This document shows, in pieces, positions 14,512-22,693 of a stretch of 48,197 bases of DNA (position 1 is the first letter of the stretch; each line of letters starts with the position of its first letter). The position numbers were made by a program, and so were the translations under genes. A model generated the notes under the pieces. The model worked only from the letters and a program-made list of their open reading frames with translations, made no database searches and was not told the DNA's origin. Source of the DNA: Pseudomonadota bacterium (GTDB lineage Bacteria; Pseudomonadota; Alphaproteobacteria; Paracaedibacterales; CAITNM01); the NCBI GenBank assembly GCA_018062345.1, contig JAGOSL010000010.1:1-48197 (forward strand), written 5' to 3'.

Positions 14512-14535
14512 TCTGTGGAAAACTTCTGTGGATAT
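14512..14535 (-). other. Pair of DnaA-box-like 9-mers
   Basis: TGTGGAAAA at 14514-14522 and TGTGGATAT at 14527-14535 each differ by one base from the complement of the DnaA box TTATCCACA, and TCTGTGGA repeats with a 13-bp period. They lie in a 171-bp gene-free spacer. Two boxes alone do not make an origin, and the spacer has no obvious AT-rich unwinding element or dnaA gene nearby. Confidence 0.3.
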
Positions 14536-14603
14536 CTCACATTGTGCTTGAGATGATCGCAAGGCTTTGCTTTAATTAACTAGAAAATTTATCAGCCACA
14601 TAT

Positions 14604-15263
14604 ATGTTTGCCGTTTTACCCTTATTGTTCTGGGCTTGGTTGCATGAGAAAGCACCCGTTGAATTGAATACAGAAAACTCTTCTGAGAAAACGCAGGAAA
14701 CTAAAAGAAAAAAAAGGACAGTCTCGAAAATGTCGTTTGACCAGGCGTTAGATATTATGCTTGATCATGGATTCCTGCCTCAGCTGCCTGCGATTGTTCT
14801 TGACGCACCTATTGTTAGTGTCCAAAAGTCAAAAGACTCTCACTTTCAAGGAATCGGCTTAGTAGACTCAGGGAAACCAATTGTCCTACATTTCTGGGCT
14901 ACGTGGTGTGGACCCTGTAAGCGAGAATTGCCCTATTTTGCAAATTTTGTAGGCTCAGAGGATACACAAAGAGTTGCGGATGTATATACAATAAGCTCTG
15001 AAATTAAGAATAATGATGAAGATGTAGCTGAAAAAATTTGGAATTTTTACTCTCAGCATAATATTGTGGGGCTTAATGTTTGCTCAGATAATGGCGGAAA
15101 ACTTGCTGCTGAATTAGGCGTGAGCGGTATCCCCGCTACTTTTATAGTTTCGCCTGATGGCCGCCTGCTAGGAAGATTTTTAGGGGTGACAGATTGGTCA
15201 AATTCTAGACTATTGGACGCATTAGTGACTTTTTTTCTTGAATTTAAAGCGTCCAGTAATTGA
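14604..15263 (+). CDS. TlpA-like membrane-anchored thioredoxin-fold protein
   Basis: 219 residues. A short hydrophobic N terminus (residues 1-13) anchors it or acts as signal; residues 20-60 are charged. The thioredoxin domain has 'LHFWATWCGPCKRELPYF' with WCGPC at 101-105, the cis-Pro region 'SGIPATFIVSPDGRLLGRF' and a final helix. Such periplasmic TlpA/ResA proteins reduce disulphides, often for cytochrome c maturation. The start is the only ATG in the frame after an upstream stop, with no convincing ribosome site. Its 3' end overlaps the nucleotide-sugar dehydrogenase by 20 bp in convergent orientation. Partner unknown. Confidence 0.85.
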   Translation: MFAVLPLLFWAWLHEKAPVELNTENSSEKTQETKRKKRTVSKMSFDQALDIMLDHGFLPQLPAIVLDAPIVSVQKSKDSHFQGIGLVDSGKPIVLHFWATWCGPCKRELPYFANFVGSEDTQRVADVYTISSEIKNNDEDVAEKIWNFYSQHNIVGLNVCSDNGGKLAAELGVSGIPATFIVSPDGRLLGRFLGVTDWSNSRLLDALVTFFLEFKASSN

Positions 15264-16494
15264 AGCCTTTGGGTGGTTGTTTCCTCCAAATAGCCTTCAA
15301 GTCAAAAATCCAACCCTGAGGTTTTAAAAATTTATTAAAGTCTACATCGCAGTATAAATCGTGAGCGACTGCCCCAATAACACCATCATATAGAGTGTCC
15401 ACACTTAGTGTCGGAGTAAGATTATACCCAAAGAATCGACTGGCTTCTTGTGGGTCTGCGCAGTCGTCATGCACATCAATATGATGCCCCCTTTTTTTTA
15501 GCGCCTCAATCAAATCAACAACCTTTGTGTTTCTTAAATCAGGAACATTTTCTTTAAACGTTAATCCCAGCATCAACAAGCTCATAGGCCGCCCTACTCG
15601 CTGCGTAATTAAATCCGCCAACTCATTTGCCATAGATTCATTTGTACTTCGGCCTGCTAAAATCATCCTAGGATCATGACCCAAAGCTTTCGATGCTGTC
15701 GCCAAATAATACGGGTCCACACCGATACAATGCCCGCCCACAAGTCCAGGCAAGAATTTCAAAAAATTCCATTTAGTCGACGCCGCATCTAGTACGTCAT
15801 ATATAGAAATATTCATTTTAGAAAAAATTAAAGAAATTTCATTCATAAAAGCAATGTTGATATCGCGCTGGGTGTTTTCAATAACTTTTGCTGCCTCTGC
15901 TGCTTTAATTGACTTTGCTACAAAAATATTGTTCCCATTCATTTTTCCATAGATTTCTGCAAGCTTTTGCTCAACATCTAGAGTTTGTCCGGCAACTACT
16001 TTGGTGATCTTGTCGACTGTGTGAACTTTGTCACCTGGATTAATCCGTTCAGGCGAATACCCTAAAAAGAAATCTTCGCCTGCTCTAAGGCCTGATAATT
16101 TTTCTAATATGGGTCCACAAAAATCTTCAGTTACGCCTGGATAAACAGTGCTTTCAAAAACAATAATGTTTCCTTTTTTAATAATTTTTCCAAGCATTGT
16201 GGAAGCTTTTTCTAGGGGGGTAAGATCTGGTGCGTTACTGCTATCGACAGGGGTTGGAACGGTAACAATAAATATGTCAGCTCCGTGCATAATGCTTACA
16301 TCATCAGAAACCTGCAAAGAGCTCTTTTTTAGAATGGCATCTTCTATTTCATGGGTTCTATCGTGTCCTGATATTAATTCCTCAATTCTATTTTTAGAAA
16401 TATCATAACCAACGACTTTATAACTATTAGACAGAGCTACTGCCAAAGGTAGGCCTACATATCCAAGCCCAATAATTGCAATCTTAGTCTCCAT
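15244..16494 (-). CDS. UDP-N-acetylhexosamine 6-dehydrogenase (TviB/WbpO-like)
   Basis: 416 residues from ATG 16494 ('METKIAIIGLGYVGLPLAVAL'), chosen over an ATG 24 bp upstream because the Rossmann strand then begins at the normal place. NAD-binding GLGYVG, 'FESTVYPGVTEDF', 'GYSPERINPGD' and the catalytic-Cys loop 'GLVGGHCIGVDPYYL' identify a nucleotide-sugar dehydrogenase; the pattern fits UDP-GlcNAc/GalNAc dehydrogenases more than UDP-glucose dehydrogenase. It oxidises C6 twice to give a uronic acid for surface polysaccharide. The epimerase gene precedes it and overlaps it by 11 bp, so they form an operon. No glycosyltransferases lie nearby. Confidence 0.85.
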   Translation of the reverse strand: METKIAIIGLGYVGLPLAVALSNSYKVVGYDISKNRIEELISGHDRTHEIEDAILKKSSLQVSDDVSIMHGADIFIVTVPTPVDSSNAPDLTPLEKASTMLGKIIKKGNIIVFESTVYPGVTEDFCGPILEKLSGLRAGEDFFLGYSPERINPGDKVHTVDKITKVVAGQTLDVEQKLAEIYGKMNGNNIFVAKSIKAAEAAKVIENTQRDINIAFMNEISLIFSKMNISIYDVLDAASTKWNFLKFLPGLVGGHCIGVDPYYLATASKALGHDPRMILAGRSTNESMANELADLITQRVGRPMSLLMLGLTFKENVPDLRNTKVVDLIEALKKRGHHIDVHDDCADPQEASRFFGYNLTPTLSVDTLYDGVIGAVAHDLYCDVDFNKFLKPQGWIFDLKAIWRKQPPKGFNYWTL

Positions 16495-17446
16495 AGTATT
16501 CTTTGTACCATTCAACAAAATATTTTAATCCTTCTTCTATATTGGTTTTGGGATCAAACCCAAAATTTTGGCGTGTCATTGCAATATCCGCTATTGTTTC
16601 TTTGACATCTCCTGGTTGCATAGGCAAAAATTCACGGGTGCCTTTCTTATTAAGGTGATTTTCTAAAACTTCTATAAAATGCATTAATTCTTCAGAGCGG
16701 TCGTTGCCTATATTGTATAAAGCATATGGAATTTCATTTCTTGGTGGGGTATTTAAGCACCCTAATATGCCACTTACAATATCATCAATGTAAGTAAAAT
16801 TTCTACGCATTTGTCCGTTATTGTATACCGGAATATGTTGATCTTCTAAAATGGCTTTAGCAAAAATAAAAGCTGCCATATCAGGCCTTCCCCATGGCCC
16901 ATATACTGTAAAAAAACGCAAACCGGTTGAAGGTATTTTAAAAAGATACGCATAAGCATGCGTCATTAATTCACAACATTTTTTAGTTGCTGCATATAAA
17001 GAGATAGGATTGTCTGTTGTATCATCAACTGAAAAAGGCATTTTTGTGTTTGATCCATAAACAGAGGAAGTACTTGCATAGACAAAATGCTTGAGTTGCT
17101 GCAATTTTTTTGATAATTCCAGCATATTTAAATGACCAGTTACATTTGAATCAATGTATGCATGCGGATTTTGCAACGAATACCTAACACCCGCCTGTGC
17201 GGCTAAATGAATGATATGCTCAATTTCGGGATGTTTTTCTGCTAAATCAATAATTGATTTTTCTGTAATATCTAGCTTGTAAAAGGTAAAATTAGAGTAC
17301 CCTTGCAGTACTTTAAGGCGTGCTTGTTTAAGAGTTGGATCGTAATATTCATTAAGGTTATCGATTCCAATAACATAATGACCCTGCTTTAAGAGCGCAA
17401 CACAAGTGTGAAACCCAATAAAACCCGCGCATCCCGTAACTAACAA
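16484..17446 (-). CDS. NAD-dependent UDP-uronate/hexosamine 4-epimerase (CapI/WbpP-like)
   Basis: 320 residues, extended SDR family. Rossmann TGCAGFIG lies right at the N terminus, 'HLAAQAGVRYSL' and 'YAATKK' (catalytic Tyr-x-x-x-Lys) follow, and 'GLRFFTVYGPWGRPDMA' is typical of UDP-glucuronate 4-epimerases and related WbpP/TviC enzymes. It would convert the sugar made with the adjacent dehydrogenase between gluco and galacto forms. Start: TTG 17446 is the only available start after a stop 6 bp upstream, giving an N terminus a couple of residues shorter than usual and without clear ribosome site, so the start is uncertain. Confidence 0.85.
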   Translation of the reverse strand: MLVTGCAGFIGFHTCVALLKQGHYVIGIDNLNEYYDPTLKQARLKVLQGYSNFTFYKLDITEKSIIDLAEKHPEIEHIIHLAAQAGVRYSLQNPHAYIDSNVTGHLNMLELSKKLQQLKHFVYASTSSVYGSNTKMPFSVDDTTDNPISLYAATKKCCELMTHAYAYLFKIPSTGLRFFTVYGPWGRPDMAAFIFAKAILEDQHIPVYNNGQMRRNFTYIDDIVSGILGCLNTPPRNEIPYALYNIGNDRSEELMHFIEVLENHLNKKGTREFLPMQPGDVKETIADIAMTRQNFGFDPKTNIEEGLKYFVEWYKEYYGD

Positions 17447-17555
17447 TGTCTAAGCTTTCTTATTTTTTCAGGTATATATTGTCATGAAAACCGCTTGTGA
17501 TCAATGATTTTTAACTAGATCTACCCATCAAAATATCAGAGAAAATTCAGTTAAA

Positions 17556-18005
17556 TTATTTCAAACTGTCTAAAAATCCTTGCAACATGTATGATGCTGC
17601 CATTTTATCAACAACTTCTCGTTGGCGTTTTCGAGATAGATCCGCCTCAATCATCGTGCGATGCACCGCTATGGTTGATAATCTTTCATCCCAAGCACAA
17701 AAGGGAATATCGCAAATTTTGATAAGCTTCTCAGCAAATTCTTCTACTTTTTTGCATTGAGGCCCTATCGTGCCGTTCATATTAATGGGCCAACCAATCA
17801 CTACAGCAGCGATGCTTTCTTGTGTTACAAGTGCTTTGAATTGCTGAATCAGGTTTGCTTTAGATAAGACTTTTAACGGTGTTGAAATTGTCCAGGTTAA
17901 ATCACAAAGACACAAACCGACTTGTTTTTCTCCATGGTCAATTCCTAAAAGTCTATTTTTGTTATTTTTTAAAGATTTTACATCTGTAGGTGTGAAAAAT
18001 TCCAA
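17556..18005 (-). CDS. ruvX: Holliday-junction resolvase-like RuvX/YqgF (pre-16S rRNA nuclease)
   Basis: 149 residues, standard length. RNase H-like fold motifs: 'LGIDHGEKQVGLCLCD' (first catalytic Asp), 'VIGWPINMNGTIGPQCKKVEEFAEKL' and 'WDERLSTIAVHR'. In E. coli YqgF acts in 16S rRNA 5'-end maturation; a resolvase role has also been proposed. It is the last gene of the run 19516-20763, 18946-19479, 18014-18949, 17556-18005 on the minus strand, 8 bp after trhO. Confidence 0.9.
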   Translation of the reverse strand: MEFFTPTDVKSLKNNKNRLLGIDHGEKQVGLCLCDLTWTISTPLKVLSKANLIQQFKALVTQESIAAVVIGWPINMNGTIGPQCKKVEEFAEKLIKICDIPFCAWDERLSTIAVHRTMIEADLSRKRQREVVDKMAASYMLQGFLDSLK

Positions 18006-18013
18006 AACAAACC

Positions 18014-18949
18014 TTATTGTTGGTGGATTGATTGTCTTGTTTCTTTTTTGCTGCCAAGGTGCTTTTGATTTCTAGATTTTGCTAACTGAACTTGCTTTTG
18101 GCGTTCGCTTACGCGAGCATAATGTTCAGTATTGTGGTTATTGTGGCAATGTGGACAGTGCACACCTTCTAAAAAGTACTCAGATGCTTTATCTTGATCG
18201 TTAATGGGCATACGGCAGCCAAAGCACATGTCATATGAACCAAGCTCGAGATCATGCTTTACAGCAACGCGCTGGTCAAAAACAAAGCACTCTCCTTCCC
18301 AAAGGCTTTTTTCTTTAGGAACTTCCTCAAGATATTTAAGAATACCGCCTTTTAAGTGATAGACTTCCTTAAATCCTATTGCCTTAAGATAAGATGTTGA
18401 GCGTTCACATCGAATACCTCCTGTGCAATACATTGCTATTGGCTTGTCCTTATGTTGCATGAGATTTTTCTTTGTGTAATCGATGAAATCTTTAAAGGTT
18501 GCCGTTTGAGGGTTTACAGCCCCTTTAAAAGAGCCAATCATTACTTCGTAGTCATTACGCGTATCTATAGTAATAACATCAGGACGAGAAATTAGTTGGT
18601 TCCAATCACTAGGTAGAACATAAGTTCCAACCATTTTAGTCGGGCTTGCTGCTTCCACTCCAAAAGTTACGATTTCTTTCTTTAGCTTTATTTTCAGTCG
18701 CATAAAAGGCATTGTTTGAGCTTTAGATTCTTTGTATTCAAGTTTTTGAAACGGCCCAACTGTTTTTAAATAGCTGACTACAGCATCTATTGCTGTTCTA
18801 GTTCCTGCAATTGTCCCGTTGATTCCCTCTTTTGCAAGTAACAAGGTTCCTTTAATGCCTTGAACTTCGCAAAATCCCTTCAAAGAGGGCCTTAATTCCT
18901 GATAACTGGGAAGGTCAACAAATTGGTATAGTGCAGCAACAACAATCAT
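18014..18949 (-). CDS. trhO: tRNA uridine-34 hydroxylase TrhO (rhodanese domain)
   Basis: 311 residues. An N-terminal acylphosphatase-like domain with 'GTLLLAKEGINGTIAG' precedes a rhodanese domain (about 125-220) whose catalytic cysteine sits in 'MYCTGGIRCERS'. The C-terminal part has two CxxC pairs ('CFGC', 'CPHC') and a basic tail. TrhO/YceA makes 5-hydroxyuridine at the wobble position of tRNAs with prephenate-independent oxygen use. It overlaps the DUF1013 gene stop by 4 bp and is followed by ruvX after 8 bp. Confidence 0.9.
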   Translation of the reverse strand: MIVVAALYQFVDLPSYQELRPSLKGFCEVQGIKGTLLLAKEGINGTIAGTRTAIDAVVSYLKTVGPFQKLEYKESKAQTMPFMRLKIKLKKEIVTFGVEAASPTKMVGTYVLPSDWNQLISRPDVITIDTRNDYEVMIGSFKGAVNPQTATFKDFIDYTKKNLMQHKDKPIAMYCTGGIRCERSTSYLKAIGFKEVYHLKGGILKYLEEVPKEKSLWEGECFVFDQRVAVKHDLELGSYDMCFGCRMPINDQDKASEYFLEGVHCPHCHNNHNTEHYARVSERQKQVQLAKSRNQKHLGSKKETRQSIHQQ

Positions 18950-19479
18950 GACGCCTCTTGTGTTTTTTTAAGCAACCTCACTGCTGCATCTAGTTCACTT
19001 TGTGTGCAAAATCCAAGATGAACTGGGCTGCGCGGCTTAATATTCTGAGCGTTCCAATGGCTTTTATCACGCACAGTCCCAATGGTAACTTTTGTTGTTC
19101 CCACTAATCTTGAAATTTGAGCGTCGGTTAGGTCTGGGTAATATTTTATAAGCCATGAAATTGCATCTGGTCGTTCTTGACGTTTAGAAAGTGGCGTGTA
19201 GCGTGAGCGCTTTTTCCCCAATACGCTATCTGCTGAGATGGCTGTGGATATTTTTAAATCAGCTTCTTTGTCGGCTTCGCAACGATGTATTTCTTCTAAA
19301 GTTAGTTGAGCGGAAGCAATAGGATCAAATCCGACCATTCCGTGAGTTGTTTCACTATCAGCTAAATTTTGCACCTCAAGAACATGAAGGCCGCAAAAGG
19401 TAGCAATTTGCTTAAATGTTAAAGCTGTGTTTTCAATAAGCCAAACTGCGGTTGCTTTCGGCATCAATGGAGTAATCAT
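18946..19479 (-). CDS. DUF1013 cell-cycle transcriptional regulator (TrcR-like)
   Basis: 177 residues, the normal size. The pattern 'LMPKATAVWLIENTALTFKQIATFCGLHVLEVQ', 'FDPIASAQLTLEEIHRCE' and the C-terminal helix-turn-helix segment 'DAISWLIKYYPDLTDAQISRLVGTTKVTIGTVRDKSHWN' match the alphaproteobacterial DUF1013 family. Family members bind DNA and have been tied to cell-cycle transcription together with GcrA/CtrA circuits. It shares the window with ChpT, 1.4 kb upstream in the same orientation, which fits retention of the alphaproteobacterial cell-cycle network. Coupled to trhO by a 4-bp overlap. Confidence 0.85.
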   Translation of the reverse strand: MITPLMPKATAVWLIENTALTFKQIATFCGLHVLEVQNLADSETTHGMVGFDPIASAQLTLEEIHRCEADKEADLKISTAISADSVLGKKRSRYTPLSKRQERPDAISWLIKYYPDLTDAQISRLVGTTKVTIGTVRDKSHWNAQNIKPRSPVHLGFCTQSELDAAVRLLKKTQEAS

Positions 19480-19515
19480 AAAAATCTCTTATCTTAATTA
19501 TTGGGTGTTGCCAGC

Positions 19516-20763
19516 TTAATGCTGTTTTTTACTTTTATAGCCCATTATAACAATAAGGACCAGCAAAGAAAACGCTGCAATCATTCCACTGGCTAAAAAC
19601 ATGCGTGATTGACCAAAATGCTGAGATATAACGCCAGCAATAATATGGTTGGCAAAGTACTCGGAAAATGCGCAAATGATGTAATAACAACCGAAGCCAG
19701 TGCCTCTTAAGTCTTCTGGTACAATTTCGGCAATTAAAGATAAAAATATATTTTGAGTAATTCCCATTTGAATTCCCCAAAATGCGATGCCAAACCACAT
19801 CATCGTAAGTGACTCGGCATTAGCCATCACCATATCAGCAAGAACCAAGAATAAAATACCAATGATCAAAAACCAGTACCGGTTCATACGATCAGACATT
19901 TTTCCAACTGGATAAACTGTTAAGCACCATGCTGCATTATAAACCATCATAACAAGAGGAACGTTTTCTAGTGGTAAATCAAATTTTTTCCATGCATAAA
20001 GCGCCAAGAAACTCTCACCAAATCTTGCTAGCATGAAAATTGCAGCAACCAGCATAAGCGTCCAAAAGGATTTTCCAAGTAGCGGTAAGTTTTTGAGGCT
20101 GATCGGGTGACGACGCTTTTCTTCTGGTAACGGAATTTCTGAGGAAACAGCCGAATGTGTGAATCTTTTTGGTTCTTTTATAAGGAATATTAGTATGCAA
20201 TACGCAATAATCGCAGGAAAGATAGCAACTTGAAATACCGACTGAATATCATTGTCAAACCAACGAATAATAACCATCCCTACAATTGCCCCTAGGAATG
20301 CCCCTGCTTGGGAAAGGGTTCTCTTTAGACCGTATGCGGCACCTATGTGCTTCGCTGGAACAACATCTGCTACCATTGTATCTCGAGGGGTAGATTGTGT
20401 ACCGTTACCAATTCGTTCTACTAGTCGCCCAAAAAACAAAGGCATGAAAGAGTTTGCTAATCCAAATAACACGCGGCTCGTCACAATCATTGAATAGCCA
20501 ATAACCATGATTGGTTTGCGACGCCTTAAGAAATCACTAATCATTCCGGAAAAGAGCTTCATAAGGTAAGAGCTTGCTTCAGCGACACCTTCTGCCACCC
20601 CAATCCAAGCCATAGCAACACCTAAAGAATCCATGTATATAGCTATGTAGCTGTACCCCATCACGAAGGATAAGTTTACAAGGCACATCATCCAACCGAT
20701 TTTCCAAACGGTAGAGTCAATTTTTGTGGCAGGCTGATTTTGTGAAATTTTTGTTGTCGTCAT
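19516..20763 (-). CDS. Major facilitator superfamily transporter
   Basis: 415 residues with 12 hydrophobic segments. Loop 2-3 carries 'GMISDFLRRRKPIMVIGY' (MFS A-motif variant) and loop 4-5 'GRLVERIGNGTQSTPRDTMVADVVP', a pattern of sugar/drug-type or phosphate-linked permeases. The middle loop is basic. Substrate not identifiable. It is the first gene of a minus-strand unit leading into the DUF1013 gene, trhO and ruvX (36 bp gap), though an internal promoter there cannot be excluded. Confidence 0.85.
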   Translation of the reverse strand: MTTTKISQNQPATKIDSTVWKIGWMMCLVNLSFVMGYSYIAIYMDSLGVAMAWIGVAEGVAEASSYLMKLFSGMISDFLRRRKPIMVIGYSMIVTSRVLFGLANSFMPLFFGRLVERIGNGTQSTPRDTMVADVVPAKHIGAAYGLKRTLSQAGAFLGAIVGMVIIRWFDNDIQSVFQVAIFPAIIAYCILIFLIKEPKRFTHSAVSSEIPLPEEKRRHPISLKNLPLLGKSFWTLMLVAAIFMLARFGESFLALYAWKKFDLPLENVPLVMMVYNAAWCLTVYPVGKMSDRMNRYWFLIIGILFLVLADMVMANAESLTMMWFGIAFWGIQMGITQNIFLSLIAEIVPEDLRGTGFGCYYIICAFSEYFANHIIAGVISQHFGQSRMFLASGMIAAFSLLVLIVIMGYKSKKQH

Positions 20764-20853
20764 AGGGCGGCATTGCTCACATCAAAACGACGACACATAA
20801 AACTTGACTAATACTTAAAGCATGTATGATTTATTACTAGCTAACAAAGAGAC

Positions 20854-20871
20854 ATTTTGCAATCGCAAAAT
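20854..20871. other. Short perfect hairpin downstream of chpT
   Basis: ATTTTGC-AATC-GCAAAAT at 20854-20871 forms a 7-bp stem with a 4-base loop, 16 bp after the chpT stop on the minus strand. No T run follows on that strand, so it is at best a weak terminator or an mRNA end-stabilising hairpin. Confidence 0.35.
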
Positions 20872-20886
20872 TAAAATTGATATTTT

Positions 20887-21477
20887 TTAGTTTTCACATT
20901 TTTGTAAAGTTAGCGTGAGTTTTGTTGGGATATGCTCTATTTTAAGCGAAGCGCTGCACGCCTTTGCTAAAGCAGAAACAAATATTCCAAGGGCATTCCG
21001 ACTTGTAATATTTTCTGCTGCATTACTAATCACATCTTGGAAATCTTTAGAAATATAGCATTTCTCCCCAGATGCGATAAGAATTCCTGTGTCAGCATTG
21101 ATAAATATTTCGCCTCCTCTGGGTAGGCTTTCCAAACAAACAAGCGTAAGCGCAAGTATCAATCGAGTGTAAATTCCCTGGTAATCTTCATCATTAGCAA
21201 AGGTAATATTAACTGACTGAAGTTTTGCTGTGGCCCTTATAATATTGATTGCTTCTGAAAATGTGGGATACTGTTCGCTGCCCGTTAACATTAAGCGCCA
21301 ATAGCGGATGCGCTGCGATAATGTCTCAATACTCTCTTCAATTAACTCAGAAGCTTCAGGTAATGCTTTTTTGATGTCATCAATACATAGAGTTAACGCC
21401 CCTAAAGGCGCCGATAAATCATGTAATATCTTTGCGTATAGCAACTGGTTTTCTTGTGTTAAATAAGCTTTTTGCAT
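20887..21477 (-). CDS. chpT: Histidine phosphotransferase ChpT
   Basis: 196 residues. The N-terminal helix contains 'KILHDLSAPLGALTLCIDDI', with the phospho-accepting His at residue 19; 'SQRIRYWRLMLTGSE' is the second helix of the dimerisation domain, and the C-terminal part is a degenerate ATPase-like fold ('CLESLPRGGEIFINAD'). In Caulobacter ChpT passes phosphate from CckA to CtrA and CpdR. The start codon lies 59 bp inside the upstream CCA-adding enzyme gene; ATG 21477 has GAGGA about 11 bp ahead. A shorter start at TTG (residue 11) is possible but would sit close to the His. Confidence 0.8.
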   Translation of the reverse strand: MQKAYLTQENQLLYAKILHDLSAPLGALTLCIDDIKKALPEASELIEESIETLSQRIRYWRLMLTGSEQYPTFSEAINIIRATAKLQSVNITFANDEDYQGIYTRLILALTLVCLESLPRGGEIFINADTGILIASGEKCYISKDFQDVISNAAENITSRNALGIFVSALAKACSASLKIEHIPTKLTLTLQKCEN

Positions 21478-22588
21478 AACTCAAGCATTCCTCACGTTTT
21501 GGATTAAAGTTGTTCTGTTTCCACCACTTTCGGGTGCTTTGCAAATATTCTCCAACAATTGTTCCGGGTTGGCAACCAAGTTCTAATACGTCTTTTCCTT
21601 GAATTGGAAAAACAGGGTTTGAAACTTGCCAAAAAGGTTGCTCAAAGATTTCAGAGCTGTCTATCTTGTGTTTGCATGCCCAATACCAGACTAGTTCTTT
21701 TGTGCGGTTGCCCCATTGCATATATAATTCTTTAAAGTCTTGGTCTATTTCAAGATTCTCGGCAATTTTTAGCCATCTTTTTTGTTGGGCATTCAAGCTT
21801 AGTCTGTGAGCTAGATGTTCTGAATGCACTGTAGGTAGTAGCAGTTTTGTTAGCAACAAAGTATCATTGCATTCAAATATGCTAGAAGCCAATAAACTAA
21901 GTTTTCCCCCGAATATAGTGATGTCTATGTCGTTTTCTGTTATTGCTTGTAAGATTTTTTTTGTATTTGGTTGAAATAGAGTTTTTTGCCATTCGTTCCA
22001 CACCCGTGTGCCAGATAAATATTGGATTCCTGATTGATGTTTAACACAAGCTGCCCTTCCCTCTTTATCTAACTCGTTTGCATAAGCGCTAGAAAATCTA
22101 AAAAAACGCAGTATACGTAAGTAATCTTCTTGCACGCGAATGTTTGGGTTTCCTATGAAACGAACGCGTTGCGTGAATAAATCATCTTTTCCATTGAAAA
22201 AATCAATAAATTGATGCTCATCCCAATAAATTGCATTCATAGTAAAATCACGACGACTTGCATCTTCCTTCAAATCATTTGTAAAAATGACGTCTGAATG
22301 ACGTCCATTCGGATTGATGTCTTTGCGAAGAGTTGTTATTTCGAACCAACAGTCAGTGTAATTTACACGGACACACCCAAACTTTTTACCAGTAAGATCT
22401 AGTTCAAAATTTTGTTGAAAAAGTGAAACGACATCATCTGGATGAGCGCAAGTCGCTATATCGTAGTCGGCTGAGGATTTTCCAAGCAGTGTATCTCGGA
22501 CACACCCACCAACAAACCAGCTGTCAAATTTTGCGTTTTTTAGTGTTTGCAAGACACAAACAGCACGTTCATCAAAATAATAGTCCAT
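21419..22588 (-). CDS. CCA tRNA nucleotidyltransferase / poly(A) polymerase family
   Basis: 389 residues starting at ATG 22588, preferred over an ATG 27 bp upstream because GAGGAG lies 7 bp before it. The class II nucleotidyltransferase signature is clear: 'FVGGCVRDTLLGKSSADYDIATCAHPDDV' (GGxVRD and DxD), followed by 'RDFTMNAIYWD' and 'DLFTQRVRFIGNPNIRVQEDYLRILRFFRF' (NTP-selecting EDxxR motif). It adds or repairs the 3' CCA of tRNAs. The tRNA-Ser here encodes its CCA, so repair may be the main need. The last 59 bp overlap chpT. Confidence 0.9.
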   Translation of the reverse strand: MDYYFDERAVCVLQTLKNAKFDSWFVGGCVRDTLLGKSSADYDIATCAHPDDVVSLFQQNFELDLTGKKFGCVRVNYTDCWFEITTLRKDINPNGRHSDVIFTNDLKEDASRRDFTMNAIYWDEHQFIDFFNGKDDLFTQRVRFIGNPNIRVQEDYLRILRFFRFSSAYANELDKEGRAACVKHQSGIQYLSGTRVWNEWQKTLFQPNTKKILQAITENDIDITIFGGKLSLLASSIFECNDTLLLTKLLLPTVHSEHLAHRLSLNAQQKRWLKIAENLEIDQDFKELYMQWGNRTKELVWYWACKHKIDSSEIFEQPFWQVSNPVFPIQGKDVLELGCQPGTIVGEYLQSTRKWWKQNNFNPKREECLSYAKSLFNTRKPVAIRKDIT

Positions 22589-22693
22589 AAATCTCCTCAC
22601 TTCCAAGTTTAGCACGATTTTCTTTGCAATGTACCTTGGGAGAATGCGTAATTTTTGTTAAAGTTTTAAGCAGTTGATGAAATTAATGGCATT

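Noticed and set aside
14433..14603. Replication origin
   Set aside because: Only two imperfect DnaA-like boxes, no dnaA or other typical origin-flanking genes, and no unwinding element.
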